Shown: positions 50,763-60,322, numbered from the stretch's first letter. The stretch is DNA of 64,000 nt from Candidatus Gastranaerophilales bacterium (GCA_944324135.1 CALUVE010000002.1:1-64000); one strand, 5' to 3'. Notes: a model not told the origin generated them from the letters alone. Made by a program: numbers and translations.

Positions 50763-51662
50763 TTATGCTTTTTCAGTTTTTTCTTTGTCACTTTCCTGTG
50801 AGGCTGCAGGTGTTTGCTGCGGGTTGTAAGCGAACGGATTACCAAATATGTCGCGTTCAAATATATTTCCGCCGTTACCCATTAATTGCTGCATCTGCAT
50901 CATCATATATGGATCTAAACCTCCGAACGGTACTTGCTGATAGCCTGCAGTTGCTGCAGTATTTTCTGCTACGCGTTTTTCTACTTCTTCGGCAATTTTT
51001 TGTTCCTGGTCGAGTTTTCTTTCGGAGTAGCTTTTGCCAACTACTTTTGAAGTCAGCCAGTCACCTACAGCATAACCGACGATACCACCTATCGGGCCTA
51101 GAATTGCCGTACCTACTGCAGCTGCAAGGGTGCCGCCTCCGACTCTTGCTGCTACTTTTAATACTTCAGCACCCCCTGATGCTATACCTTCGTTTGCTGT
51201 TGCTTTTACTATATCAGGCAATGAAAACGCTGCCAGAAGTAATGTACCTATCAGCGGCATTCTTGTACCAACACCTTTTAGAGCGCCTTTAAGACTGCCA
51301 AGCAGTTTACTTTTACCAAGGCTTGCTGCTCTTGCCCCGCCGACTTTCCAACCTCTTCCTATTTGTGATGGAATTGTTTTAATGTTTTTCCACAATGCTG
51401 CCCAGGCATTACCGCCATTTTTGGCAACAACTTTGTTGTTGTATTTTTCTGCAGCCAGTATGCCGTCTTTGAATCCGCCTTTTACTGCTTTAAACCAGCT
51501 TTCGCCTGTTGCTGCTCTACCTTTTATACGGCTTTTCATTGCTGCTGACATTACATCGTTTGCTGTTCCTGTTACAAATCCAGGATATAGCTTGCCTGCT
51601 CTTTTTGCATAACCTTTTGCTGCGTTGTAAAGTGTTTTCCACCCAATTGAACCTACACTCAT
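50763..51662 (-). CDS. Glycine-zipper protein with Met/Gln-rich tail
   Basis: 299 aa. A basic N-terminal region (TLYNAAKGYAKRAGKLYPGF) leads to a hydrophobic segment RMPLIGTLLLAAFSLPDIVK (~125-145) and a glycine-zipper pair GGTLAAAVGTAILGPIGGIV then GYAVGDWLTSKVVGK (~175-210). A short coiled coil (ERKLDQEQKIAEEVEKRVAE) and a low-complexity tail (DPYMMMQMQQLMGNGG...) follow. Resembles the 535-aa neighbour in architecture. No signal peptide. Own promoter module and terminator. Function unknown; membrane-inserting structural or effector-like protein is a guess. Confidence 0.6.
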   Translation of the reverse strand: MSVGSIGWKTLYNAAKGYAKRAGKLYPGFVTGTANDVMSAAMKSRIKGRAATGESWFKAVKGGFKDGILAAEKYNNKVVAKNGGNAWAALWKNIKTIPSQIGRGWKVGGARAASLGKSKLLGSLKGALKGVGTRMPLIGTLLLAAFSLPDIVKATANEGIASGGAEVLKVAARVGGGTLAAAVGTAILGPIGGIVGYAVGDWLTSKVVGKSYSERKLDQEQKIAEEVEKRVAENTAATAGYQQVPFGGLDPYMMMQMQQLMGNGGNIFERDIFGNPFAYNPQQTPAASQESDKEKTEKA

Positions 51663-51695
51663 GACTATTAACCTACCTTTTTTACCTTACCTGTT

Positions 51696-51758
51696 TATAT
51701 AAAGTTTTTTTTAATTTTGGAATTGCCATTTTGATTTATTTTGTTAATATTTCTTAAT
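51696..51758 (-). promoter_or_regulatory. Shared promoter module (copy upstream of 51662)
   Basis: On the minus strand ATTAAGAAATATTAACAA, ATGGCAATT, then ACTTTATATA 34 bp before the ATG. Confidence 0.6.
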
Positions 51759-51829
51759 ATTTTTTATATTTACAAATTAGAATTATGGGAGTATATTTGT
51801 CTTATTGATACTATTTACAGGAGAGTTTT

Positions 51830-52822
51830 ATGCGGACAGTGACATTAATAAACGGTGATGGGATTGGACCTGAAATATCTGATGCGGTCGTAAAAATTAT
51901 TGAAGCCAGCGGACTGAAGATTGATTGGGATGTCCAAACTGCAGGTGAAGATGTTATTGAAAAGGAGGGCGTTCCTCTACCGGAGAGAGTCATAAATTCG
52001 ATTAAAAAAAATAAAATTGCTCTTAAAGCACCTGTAACAACTCCGATAGGAAAAGGTTTCCGCTCTGTGAATGTTCAGCTGCGCAAAACATTGGACTTGT
52101 ATGCAAATTTAAGACCCTGCAAGAATTTGCCTAATGTAAAAACCAGATTTGATAATGTCGACATTGTTGTTGTAAGAGAAAATACTGAGGATTTATACGC
52201 TGGAATTGAACGCCAGCCTGATGAGGATACTGCAGAAAGTATTAAAATTATCACAAGAAAAGCTTCTGAACGTATTTGTAAATTTGCGTTCGATTATGCA
52301 CTTCAAAACGGACGTAAAGAGGTTTGCGTTGTCACAAAAGCTAATATTATGAAACTTTCTGACGGAATGTTTTTGGAGTGTTACCGTAAAGTTGCTGAAA
52401 ATTATCCTCAGATTAAAAAACGTGAAATTCTTGTGGACAATCTATGTATGCAACTTGTTCAAAAACCTGAACAATTTGACGTTCTTGTACTGCCTAATTT
52501 GTATGGGGATATTGTCTCAGACCTTTGTGCCGGTCTAATCGGCGGTTTGGGTGTTGCGCAGGGTGCAAATATCGGACTTGACTACGCTGTATTTGAACCT
52601 GTTCATGGTTCTGCTCCTGATATAAAAGGGCAGAACAAAGCCAATCCTACGGCACTTTTGCTTTCAGCAATTGAGATGTTGCGATATATTAAAGAAAATA
52701 CCTATGCAGAAAAAATTGAGAGAGCCTTATTCAAAACTCTTGAATCTGGTATTTGCACCCCTGACCTCGGCGGGAATTGCAGTACAACCGAATTCCGTGA
52801 TGCTCTAATCTCAAACTTATAA
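51830..52822 (+). CDS. NAD-dependent isocitrate dehydrogenase (IDH3-like)
   Basis: 330 aa of the beta-decarboxylating dehydrogenase family. VTLINGDGIGPEISDAVVKI, LRKTLDLYANLRPCKN, RENTEDLYAGIE, KANIMKLSDGMFLE, LPNLYGDIVSDLCAGLIGGL and FEPVHGSAPDIKGQNKANPT align closely with the catalytic alpha subunit of mitochondrial NAD-IDH. The SVNVQLRKT segment (Ser/Asn before LRK) favours isocitrate over isopropylmalate. It would convert isocitrate to 2-oxoglutarate. A homoisocitrate or isopropylmalate role is less likely. Monocistronic, converging with a small gene (6-bp overlap). Confidence 0.85.
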   Translation: MRTVTLINGDGIGPEISDAVVKIIEASGLKIDWDVQTAGEDVIEKEGVPLPERVINSIKKNKIALKAPVTTPIGKGFRSVNVQLRKTLDLYANLRPCKNLPNVKTRFDNVDIVVVRENTEDLYAGIERQPDEDTAESIKIITRKASERICKFAFDYALQNGRKEVCVVTKANIMKLSDGMFLECYRKVAENYPQIKKREILVDNLCMQLVQKPEQFDVLVLPNLYGDIVSDLCAGLIGGLGVAQGANIGLDYAVFEPVHGSAPDIKGQNKANPTALLLSAIEMLRYIKENTYAEKIERALFKTLESGICTPDLGGNCSTTEFRDALISNL

Positions 52823-53125
52823 CAATCCTAAATCGTTCAGAAATCTTTTGTTGTCAGCAAGCATTGAGAGTTTTTCGTCAATGAACGGATCTGTGACGCC
52901 ATCATCAAAAAGTTCTTTAACCATTTCATTGTGGTCTGTGTTTTCGGGATTAGAAAGAACGAGTTTTGAAAAATTTTTAATGTCACATTCTTTTTCGTAA
53001 AGTTTGACAGCTTTTTTGGTCAGCCCGTCCATAAACTCATTTCCGCCTTTTTCTATCGGACAGGAAATGTTTTCATTTACCGCCTTATTCTCTTTTCTGA
53101 GTCTTAATGCTAATTTTTTGAACAT
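52817..53125 (-). CDS. Small hypothetical protein
   Basis: 102 aa, charged, with a basic start (MFKKLALRLRKENKAVNENI) and mixed helical remainder (FMDGLTKKAVKLYEKECDIK; DPFIDEKLSMLADNKRFLND). No domain recognised. The frame is intact with a start codon, but no strong ribosome site is visible. It overlaps the end of the isocitrate dehydrogenase gene by 6 bp. Confidence 0.5.
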   Translation of the reverse strand: MFKKLALRLRKENKAVNENISCPIEKGGNEFMDGLTKKAVKLYEKECDIKNFSKLVLSNPENTDHNEMVKELFDDGVTDPFIDEKLSMLADNKRFLNDLGLL

Positions 53126-53276
53126 ACACTCTATCCCTTCATTTTCATTATAAAATATTTTGTAGTAAAGTCTATCAATCTAAAGATTTATTTAAGGATA
53201 TTTTATTCTTGATTAATACTTGTATTTGAATTAGAATTATAATGCTTTAAGAATATATAAGAAAGAGGTTTTACAG

Positions 53277-54542
53277 ATGCTTGATATCAAACTGATTAGA
53301 GAAAATCCGGATAAAATAAATGAACTTTTAAAACGCAGAAACCCTGATTTGTCAATAGATGAGGTTATTGAAATAGACGTTGAACGCCGCAAAATTCAAA
53401 CTCAGGCTGATGAACTCAGAGCAAAAAGAAAAAGTGAATCACAAAAAATCGGTGAATTAAAGAAAAAAGGTGAAAACACTGATGCAATTCAGGAAGATGT
53501 CAGAAAAATCGGTGATGAAATCAAGACTCTTGAGGAAAAGCAAACAGAATTAGATGCAAAACAGCGTGATATTTTGCTGCATATCCCGAATATTCCGGAT
53601 GAAACAACTCCGATCGGGGCTTCTGAAGATGATAACGTTGAAGTTTACAAATGGGGTGAACCTCGTAAATTTGATTTCGAATTCAAGGCTCACTGGGATT
53701 TGTGTGAAGAGAAAAATCTTGTTGATTTTGAGCGCGGTGTAAAACTTTCACAAAGCCGCTTTACTCTTTACCGCGGCAAGGGCGCCAAGCTGGAACGTGC
53801 AATTATCAACTTTTTCCTTGATTATCATACAGGTGAACAAGGTTATGAAGAAATTCTGCCGCCTTTTATGGCAAATGCAGCTACAATGACCGGCACAGGC
53901 CAGCTTCCGAAATTCAAGGAGGATATGTACAAGTGTGTTGATGAAGATTTGTACTTGATTCCGACCGCTGAAGTTCCTGTTACAAATATCTATGCCGGTG
54001 AAATTTTGTCTGAAGATGATTTGCCTATGTATATGACGGCATATACTCCTTGCTTCCGTCGTGAGGCCGGTTCTGCAGGAAAAGATACAAGAGGTTTAAT
54101 CAGAGTTCACCAGTTTAATAAAGTTGAACTTGTAAAACTGTGTACTCCTCAGTCAAGTAAAGATGAACACGAAAAATTGACTGAAGATGCTGAAAAAATG
54201 CTCCAGTTACTTGAACTTCCATACAGAAGAGAAGCTCTATGTACTGCTGATATCGGTTTTTCAGCTAACAAATGCTGGGATTTGGAAGTTTGGATGCCGT
54301 CTTATGGTACTTACAAAGAGATTTCAAGCTGTTCAAATTATGGCGATTATCAAGCTAGACGTGCAAATATACGCTACCGTGACAAAGATACCGGTAAAGT
54401 GCAATTTGTACATACAATTAACGGTTCAGGACTTGCTGTCGGCAGAACTTTTGCAGCCATTGTCGAAAATTACCAGCAGGCTGACGGTACTATCATTATT
54501 CCGGAAGTTCTCAGAAAATATACCGGTTTCGATAAAATATAA
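53277..54542 (+). CDS. serS: Seryl-tRNA synthetase
   Basis: Class II synthetase charging tRNA-Ser (and tRNA-Sec). The N-terminal helical arm (residues ~30-100: [20 protein letters not shown]) is followed by motif 2 ([20 protein letters not shown]) and motif 3 ([20 protein letters not shown]). [10 protein letters not shown]-type motif 1 region reads [16 protein letters not shown]. 421 aa, standard. A TATAAT-type promoter lies at ~53239. The downstream helicase starts 9 bp later, likely co-transcribed. Confidence 0.97.
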   Translation: MLDIKLIRENPDKINELLKRRNPDLSIDEVIEIDVERRKIQTQADELRAKRKSESQKIGELKKKGENTDAIQEDVRKIGDEIKTLEEKQTELDAKQRDILLHIPNIPDETTPIGASEDDNVEVYKWGEPRKFDFEFKAHWDLCEEKNLVDFERGVKLSQSRFTLYRGKGAKLERAIINFFLDYHTGEQGYEEILPPFMANAATMTGTGQLPKFKEDMYKCVDEDLYLIPTAEVPVTNIYAGEILSEDDLPMYMTAYTPCFRREAGSAGKDTRGLIRVHQFNKVELVKLCTPQSSKDEHEKLTEDAEKMLQLLELPYRREALCTADIGFSANKCWDLEVWMPSYGTYKEISSCSNYGDYQARRANIRYRDKDTGKVQFVHTINGSGLAVGRTFAAIVENYQQADGTIIIPEVLRKYTGFDKI

Positions 54543-54551
54543 AGGGTTAGG

Positions 54552-56843
54552 ATGTACGAATTTCCGTTTGAACTGGATGAATTTCAAAAAGATGCCTGTA
54601 ACTGTATAGACAACGGCGAAAGTGTCGTTGTTTGCGCGCCTACAGGTGCTGGTAAAACGGTAATCGCTCAGCACGCTATCCATCGCGCACTTGAGCAGGG
54701 CTTGAGGGTGTTTTACACTACTCCTCTAAAGGCTCTTTCTAATCAGAAGTTTTATGATTTTGGAGAAAAATACGGTACTGAAAAGGTTGGTCTTTTAACT
54801 GGAGATACTTCTATAAATCGTAACGCGCAGATTGTTGTTATGACTACAGAGGTTTTCAGAAATATGCTCTACGGTACAAACTTTGGTGCTGTTGCAGACA
54901 ACATGAAAGATGTCAGGTATGTTGTCCTTGATGAAGTTCACTATATGAATGATGAGCAGCGCGGTACTGTTTGGGAAGAAAGTATTATCTACTGTCCTAC
55001 AAACGTTCAAATTATAGCCCTGTCTGCAACAGTTGCTAACGCGCAGGAGCTTACGGATTGGATTAATACTGTTCATTCCAAAACTGAACTTGTTGACACT
55101 GATTTCCGCCCTGTTCCGTTGAGATTTTTTTATTTTGACAGTTCTCAGCCCTATAAGTTGCTCCCGCTATTGACTCCAAGCGGGCAATTGAATAAAAAAA
55201 TTAAACCAGAAAAACGTGATTTTCACAGAGGTAAACGTAAATCACCAAAATCGCCAGTAGTTGATGTTGTTAGAAATCTTTATCAGAGCGATATGTTACC
55301 TGCTATTTATTTTACTTTCTCACGCAAAAAATGTGACGAACAGATGGAAAGATGCGCCTCTTTAGAACTTGTTACACGTGAGGAACAGGCTCAAATTAAA
55401 CAGTTTATTGATGAATATATAGCGGAGTATCCTCATCTTTATAACAACAAACATCTTGATTATCTTATGTGCGGGGTTGCCTCTCACCACGCGGGACTTT
55501 TGCCGGCCTGGAAAAATCTTGTTGAAAAATTATTTCAGAAAGGTTTGATAAAAGTTGTATTCGCGACAGAAACACTCGCTGCCGGCATAAATATGCCTGC
55601 GCGTACAACTGTTATCAGTTCGACAAGCAAGCGTACGGATAGCGGGCACAGAATGCTTACTGCCAGCGAATTCCTCCAGATGTCCGGTCGTGCCGGTCGA
55701 CGCGGTATGGATGAAGTTGGTTATGTTGTAATTGTAGGTACACAATTCCAGACTCCGGAAGAAGTTGCTGAACTTGTTCTGAGTGATGCCAACCCTCTCG
55801 AAAGCCGCTTTGCACCAGGATACTCTATGGTTTTGAACCTCCTTCAGCGTTTTAGTCTTGATGAGGCAAAGGAGTTAATCCTGAAAAGTTTCGGGTATTT
55901 TTCTTCAGGTTCAAGGCTCCAGCCGCTTTTAAAACAGTATGACCTGAATGAGGCTGAAATTAAACAGAGAGATTTTGTCTGCCCGTTCAAGTTGACTGAT
56001 GCCGACTTACACGAATATGATAAGATGCGTCATATTTATGTTCAAAATCGCCAGACTTATAAGAAAATTCTTAAGCAAGAAAAAAATAAAAACAGACCTC
56101 TTTCTGAAGAAGTTATACAGTTCGGGCAGCAAAACAAAGAACTGCTTAATAAAATGCACAATTATAGGTGTGATACTTGTAAACTTTACAAAAAACATTC
56201 AAAAAATGTTGAAGTTATTGCAAGAATTTATGCTCGTCAGCATAAACTTGAAAAAGAAATGGAGCGTCAACGGGACATTTTCTGGAATAAATTTCTTTCC
56301 CATAGAAGCGTTCTAATTGATTTTGGCTATCTGAAAGAAGATTATCCTACAGATTGGGGTAAGACTACTTCTCAAATCCGTTCTGAGAATGAACTCTATC
56401 TTTCTCAAATCATATTTTCTGATGCTCTTCAAAATTTAACCCCTGCTCAGCTTGCTGCGGTTGTTTCGGCTGTTACTACTGAAGAACAGCGCACTGATAT
56501 GATGTACGGGCTCCCTCTGTCTGAACCTGTTAGAAAATCGCTTAATTTAATCCGTAACATTAGAAGAAAAATTGATAAAGTTCAAAAACGCTACTCTGTA
56601 GAAGCTCCTTTGTATATAAATCCTTTTTACAGTTCACTGATTGAACTCTGGGTAGATGGCGCAGAGTGGGAAACAATTGCTGAATCTCTTGATGTTGGTG
56701 AAGGCGATATTGTCAGAAGCTTTAAACGTACTGTTGATGTACTAAGACAATTTACAACCATAGACAATGTGCCGGAATGGCTTGTGTTTACCGCTCGAGA
56801 GGCAATTGATAAAATTCTTAGAGAACCTGTTGATTTAGATTAA
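54552..56843 (+). CDS. Ski2-like DEAD/DEAH-box RNA helicase with DSHCT domain
   Basis: 763 aa. Helicase motifs: FQKDACNCIDNGESVVVCAP, Walker A APTGAGKT, TTPLKALSNQKF (Ia), DEVH box VVLDEVHYMND, SAT (LSATVAN), ATETLAAGINMPARTTV (V) and QMSGRAGRRGMDEVGYV (VI). The C-terminal ~200 residues (LTPAQLAAVVSAVTTEEQRT...) form a DSHCT-type domain. Close relatives occur in cyanobacteria and plant chloroplasts (ISE2-like), where they act in RNA processing. The N-terminal FELDEFQKDA matches that group. In tandem with serS. Confidence 0.9.
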   Translation: MYEFPFELDEFQKDACNCIDNGESVVVCAPTGAGKTVIAQHAIHRALEQGLRVFYTTPLKALSNQKFYDFGEKYGTEKVGLLTGDTSINRNAQIVVMTTEVFRNMLYGTNFGAVADNMKDVRYVVLDEVHYMNDEQRGTVWEESIIYCPTNVQIIALSATVANAQELTDWINTVHSKTELVDTDFRPVPLRFFYFDSSQPYKLLPLLTPSGQLNKKIKPEKRDFHRGKRKSPKSPVVDVVRNLYQSDMLPAIYFTFSRKKCDEQMERCASLELVTREEQAQIKQFIDEYIAEYPHLYNNKHLDYLMCGVASHHAGLLPAWKNLVEKLFQKGLIKVVFATETLAAGINMPARTTVISSTSKRTDSGHRMLTASEFLQMSGRAGRRGMDEVGYVVIVGTQFQTPEEVAELVLSDANPLESRFAPGYSMVLNLLQRFSLDEAKELILKSFGYFSSGSRLQPLLKQYDLNEAEIKQRDFVCPFKLTDADLHEYDKMRHIYVQNRQTYKKILKQEKNKNRPLSEEVIQFGQQNKELLNKMHNYRCDTCKLYKKHSKNVEVIARIYARQHKLEKEMERQRDIFWNKFLSHRSVLIDFGYLKEDYPTDWGKTTSQIRSENELYLSQIIFSDALQNLTPAQLAAVVSAVTTEEQRTDMMYGLPLSEPVRKSLNLIRNIRRKIDKVQKRYSVEAPLYINPFYSSLIELWVDGAEWETIAESLDVGEGDIVRSFKRTVDVLRQFTTIDNVPEWLVFTAREAIDKILREPVDLD

Positions 56844-56922
56844 TCCGCGTAAATTCTTGATATAGTGTTATTTAAACACTATAAAACCCTGTAAATTATT
56901 GCTATTATTACCTTTAAGCCCC

Positions 56923-56951
56923 TTGACATTTTTCTAAAAATATGTTACAAT
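56923..56951 (+). promoter_or_regulatory. Consensus sigma70-type promoter for the 57062 gene
   Basis: TTGACA (56923-56928) and TACAAT (56946-56951) with 17-bp spacing and a TGTTA extension. Transcription would start near 56958, giving an unusually long (~100 nt) leader with inverted segments (AGGAAGTTCCT; AGTG...CACT), no ORF seen. Confidence 0.85.
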
Positions 56952-57061
56952 AGTAGTAGGAAGTTCCTAACGGTTATTTAGGTTTCTGATGAGTGTTATT
57001 CCCCACACCACTCTAAAATAAAAAAGGTATCCGCGTACTACAAGACTTAACAGGTGGCACT

Positions 57062-58315
57062 ATGGATACTATTTTAGCGCGCCCGTACGGGCTGAACGGT
57101 AAAGATATCGCAGGTATAATCGGCAGTCTCTTCAATCTTTCGATTATAGGGGTACTGGTATGTTCACAAGTTTGGGTACTCGCAATGTCTGACGAAGTCA
57201 GGGTTGCGAGTGCCGCTGTACAAAAAATGAATGTTAGTGTCGGGCGGCAGATTATGGAAGAAATTTCACCGGAGCTGAAAGAGGAAAAATTTAACAAATC
57301 TGTGCGGGATAAGTATCCAAAGGCAGCAATCAATGATGTTAAGCGCGGGGTAAAGCATATTAAAATTACAAAATACTTTAGCGGGCGCCCTGTGAGGATT
57401 AACATTGTTGAGGCTGATTTAAAACTTGCTAATCTGGTTATAAAGCCGGAACTGGCATCCGAGAAATTAAACAGCAGGCGCTCAATAAAAAATATCGCAA
57501 AGAAAAGTTCCTCGCTCGTTGCTTTAAACGGAACGTATTTCAAACCCCAGACGGGTGTTCCTATCGGAACTTTGATGATTGACGGTAAACTTATGACAGG
57601 TCCGATGTATGATAGAGTTGCTTTAGGTGTTTTTGATGAAGGTTTTGATATTGCAAGGGTTAGTTTAGACGCAAAGGTTAAATCAGACGGTAAAATTATT
57701 AAGATTGATAATGTTAATCAGCAGCGTACTCTTTCTACGCATGTATTATTGTATACCCCTGAGTGGGGAACAACAGCGCCACGTAGTCCGAAATACGGAT
57801 ATCAAATTGCAGTTAGCGACGGCAGAATTGTTTCAACTTCAACTGCAGCTTTGCAAATTCCTGCAGACGGCTATGTAATTGTTGGTCCAAAGTCGATTTT
57901 GAGTGCATATGAAACTGGTAAAAAAATTAAGCTGAATATAAAGACACTACCAGAGTGGAAAAATGTTAAACACATTATAAGCGGCGGCCCGTATCTTGTG
58001 AAAGACGGTTCAGTATTTGTTGATGTTACCGCGCAGAAGCTTCACTCAATCACCGGTCGCAATCCACGCAGTGCAATCGGTTATACTGCAGATAACAGGC
58101 TGATTTTAGTTGCGGTTGACGGACGTGAGGGAGCATCGGTCGGTCTGACCCTTTCCGAGCTTGCCGGTTTTATGAAAAGTATCGGCTGTACTAGCGCAAT
58201 CAATCTTGATGGCGGCGGTTCAACAGTTATGTATGTAAACGGGAATATTGTTAATAACCCTAAAGTCCACGGCGGCATTCCGCTTTCAAATGCTGTTGTA
58301 CTTTCCGCAAGTTAG
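57062..58315 (+). CDS. Phosphodiester glycosidase (NAGPA) family exoprotein
   Basis: 417 aa. One N-terminal hydrophobic helix (GIIGSLFNLSIIGVLVCSQV, then WVLAM; ~18-42) anchors or exports it. From residue ~100 comes a domain of the NAGPA/phosphodiester glycosidase family (PF09992): VALNGTYFKPQTGVPIGTLM, DRVALGVF, ISGGPYLVKDG, RNPRSAIGYTADNRLILVAV then DGREGASVGLTLSELAGFM and the signature AINLDGGGSTVMYVNG. The family cleaves GlcNAc-phosphodiesters and in cyanobacteria is tied to exopolysaccharide or envelope glycan. Acts outside the inner membrane. Own consensus promoter. Confidence 0.9.
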   Translation: MDTILARPYGLNGKDIAGIIGSLFNLSIIGVLVCSQVWVLAMSDEVRVASAAVQKMNVSVGRQIMEEISPELKEEKFNKSVRDKYPKAAINDVKRGVKHIKITKYFSGRPVRINIVEADLKLANLVIKPELASEKLNSRRSIKNIAKKSSSLVALNGTYFKPQTGVPIGTLMIDGKLMTGPMYDRVALGVFDEGFDIARVSLDAKVKSDGKIIKIDNVNQQRTLSTHVLLYTPEWGTTAPRSPKYGYQIAVSDGRIVSTSTAALQIPADGYVIVGPKSILSAYETGKKIKLNIKTLPEWKNVKHIISGGPYLVKDGSVFVDVTAQKLHSITGRNPRSAIGYTADNRLILVAVDGREGASVGLTLSELAGFMKSIGCTSAINLDGGGSTVMYVNGNIVNNPKVHGGIPLSNAVVLSAS

Positions 58316-58325
58316 AAGATGGGGC

Positions 58326-58745
58326 TTATCTTACGTTATAGCCGATAATATCAGAAACGTACGGAATTTTTGTATACTTGCCTGCAAAAGATGTAATTAT
58401 ACAGTAAATTAGTAATCCGTATATGAAAATTTGTACAACCGAGTAGCCGACAAGTACAGGCATATTCAGTAAAAATATAACTTGTGCAGTGATTTTGTTC
58501 AGAATAGGAATCATGCTGAAGAATTGGACTATAAATGATATTAAGAAAGACAGAAGCACATATCCTATTGATAGAAATATAGACTGAAATACGTGGAATG
58601 TTAAAAATTTGGTAAGTCTTAAACCGGCAAATTTTGATATTATGAGCCACGCACAGCCGACAAAACCCACAGTAAAGTAACTGAGCGCAGCTACAATGCG
58701 CTCAATCATAAAAGGTTTATTAAATTCATTATTATCAGGGTACAT
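58326..58745 (-). CDS. Tic20-family membrane protein
   Basis: 139 aa with three or four membrane helices. ERIVAALSYFTVGFVGCAWL, KFLTFHVFQSIFLSIGYVLL and the C-terminal AGKYTKIPYVSDIIGYNV match the Tic20 family layout (RxxAALxY, .F..FHxxQ(A/S)IxL, GxxxxIPxxSD). In cyanobacteria the homologue is an inner-membrane protein of unclear role, ancestral to the chloroplast import channel Tic20. Its start overlaps the end of the TPR gene by 1 bp, so the two are co-translated. Confidence 0.72.
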   Translation of the reverse strand: MYPDNNEFNKPFMIERIVAALSYFTVGFVGCAWLIISKFAGLRLTKFLTFHVFQSIFLSIGYVLLSFLISFIVQFFSMIPILNKITAQVIFLLNMPVLVGYSVVQIFIYGLLIYCIITSFAGKYTKIPYVSDIIGYNVR

Positions 58746-59818
58746 TAGTGTACCTCCAGTTCTCCTGCACGTTTTTTGTCTATATATTCGTCAACAATTT
58801 GCAGGTAAATGAGTTTAAATTCGTCATTCTCCGGTTCAATTTTCATCGAAGCACGGTAGGATGCAATAGCAGGCTCAATCTCACCTTTGAGATAATGAGC
58901 ATTGCCCAAAAGCATATATGTTTCAGCTGAATTTGGTTTGAGCTTGAGAGTTTCTTTGTACAAATCCATAGCCATATCAAGCTGGTTGAAGTTTGTATAA
59001 AGGTTTGCAAGCAAAATCTGCGCATTTATCTCTTTAGGCTGTTGATTGATTGCACGTTTGTACATTTCAACTGCTACATCATATTCTTGGAACTCGGAAA
59101 GTGCCATTGCATAACAAATATATGCTTTGTAATTGTCACCGTCCATTGTAAGAGCTTTTTCAAAATAGTGGTAAGCCTGTTCTCTCTCTTTCATAAGTGT
59201 GAGTGTATTACCAATACAAATCGCAACTATTTTGTTATCCGGATTGAGGACAAAAACTTTTTTGTAGAGTTCTAATGCTGTTGCATAGTCGAAAAGTTTG
59301 AAACAAACATTCCCCATATCCACAAGAGCTGTAATATTTTCCGGATCAAGCGAAAGTGCTTTTTCATAATAAGCTTTAGCTTCAATATAGTTGTTAAAAT
59401 CATAGTATAACAGTGCTATAGCATTGTAGATTTCCGGATTTGTCGCATTAAGGTCTATTGCACGATTGTAGTAGAATAGAGCTTTGTCAAAATTTTTCCA
59501 CTCAGCAAATACATTACCGATATTATAATAAATCAGATAATTTTTAGGGTTGATTTCAAGAGCTTTGTTGTAGTACGAGAGTGATTTTCTGAAATCTTTT
59601 TCATAGAACCACATAGTACCCATTCCAACGAGAGCTTGGACATCTTTCGGATGGATAGTAAGCAAACTTTCAAGAACAGACATTACCTTGTCATAATCCT
59701 GCTGCTCCAGATAAAGCTCTGATAATGTGTGATAATTTTCCGCGTTTTGCGGATCTTTAGCCATTGCAAGGATGGCATCATTAATTCTTTGTCCTAAATC
59801 GTTATTTTTATTTTCCAT
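58745..59818 (-). CDS. TPR-repeat protein
   Basis: 357 aa made almost entirely of tetratricopeptide repeats, about nine or ten units of 34 residues. Examples: ENYHTLSELYLEQQDYDKVM, VQALVGMGTMWFYEKDFRKS, YLIYYNIGNVFAEWKNFDKA, PEIYNAIALLYYDFNNYIEA, TALVDMGNVCFKLFDYATAL, SAETYMLLGNAHYLKGEIEP. No signal peptide or extra domain. A protein-interaction scaffold, coupled to the Tic20-like gene and perhaps working with it in the envelope. Confidence 0.88.
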   Translation of the reverse strand: MENKNNDLGQRINDAILAMAKDPQNAENYHTLSELYLEQQDYDKVMSVLESLLTIHPKDVQALVGMGTMWFYEKDFRKSLSYYNKALEINPKNYLIYYNIGNVFAEWKNFDKALFYYNRAIDLNATNPEIYNAIALLYYDFNNYIEAKAYYEKALSLDPENITALVDMGNVCFKLFDYATALELYKKVFVLNPDNKIVAICIGNTLTLMKEREQAYHYFEKALTMDGDNYKAYICYAMALSEFQEYDVAVEMYKRAINQQPKEINAQILLANLYTNFNQLDMAMDLYKETLKLKPNSAETYMLLGNAHYLKGEIEPAIASYRASMKIEPENDEFKLIYLQIVDEYIDKKRAGELEVH

Positions 59819-59869
59819 GCTTTATATTTTAGCCTATTTTTTTCAGTTTGTAAAATCGTTTAGAAATGT

Positions 59870-59900
59870 AACAAGCCCTGTAACATCAGGGCTTGTTTTT
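59870..59900. terminator. Terminator-like hairpin
   Basis: Stem AACAAGCCCTG / CAGGGCTTGTT at the end of rsfS; the T-run is on the plus side, so on the minus strand it is a weaker, A-preceded hairpin. Confidence 0.6.
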
Positions 59901-59902
59901 TA

Positions 59903-60322
59903 TTATTTGTATTGTGAATAGTCTTTAGATGCCTCTTTCCATTCATCTTCCGAGATACTGAAAGCGTTGCTCCAGAATTTTTCGATAGCATAGGTTTCTC
60001 TCTCTTCTTTATGCAGAATATGAACAACAACATCTCCGTAATCAAGAAGATTCCACCTGTTTTTAGCATCATTTTCCATTCTGGCCGGCAGCCTTGAAAA
60101 TAGAGTTTTGATGCGGTCTTTAACTTCTTCCATAAGCGCTTTTACATGCGGGGTTGAATCCGCAGTCGCAATTACAAAGAAGTCAGCCAGGGAGGAAACA
60201 TTACTGATATTCAGTATGGTTATATTTTTAGCCAGTTTGTCATCCAGAACTCTTGCGATGATACAGGCAAATTTATGTGAATTTAATTCTTCCAACTGAA
60301 GCCTCTTTCTTAAACTACTCAA
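59903..60322 (-). CDS. rsfS: Ribosomal silencing factor RsfS
   Basis: 139 aa. The DUF143/RsfS core is clear: ACIIARVLDDKLAKNITILN, VSSLADFFVIATADSTPHVK, WNLLDYGDVVVHILHKEERE. It binds uL14 and blocks subunit joining in starvation. A C-terminal YAIEKFWSNAFSI is typical (YxLExLW). It overlaps rpiB by 8 bp. Usually found with nadD-yqeK, here it is separated from that pair. Confidence 0.93.
   Translation of the reverse strand: MSSLRKRLQLEELNSHKFACIIARVLDDKLAKNITILNISNVSSLADFFVIATADSTPHVKALMEEVKDRIKTLFSRLPARMENDAKNRWNLLDYGDVVVHILHKEERETYAIEKFWSNAFSISEDEWKEASKDYSQYK

Noticed and set aside
51130-51612. 160-codon frame opposite the 299-aa glycine-zipper gene
   Set aside because: Antisense shadow with Pro/Ala/Leu bias; the minus-strand gene has a promoter and terminator.
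54187-54609. 140-codon frame inside serS
   Set aside because: Out-of-frame reading of the conserved serS motif 2-3 region.
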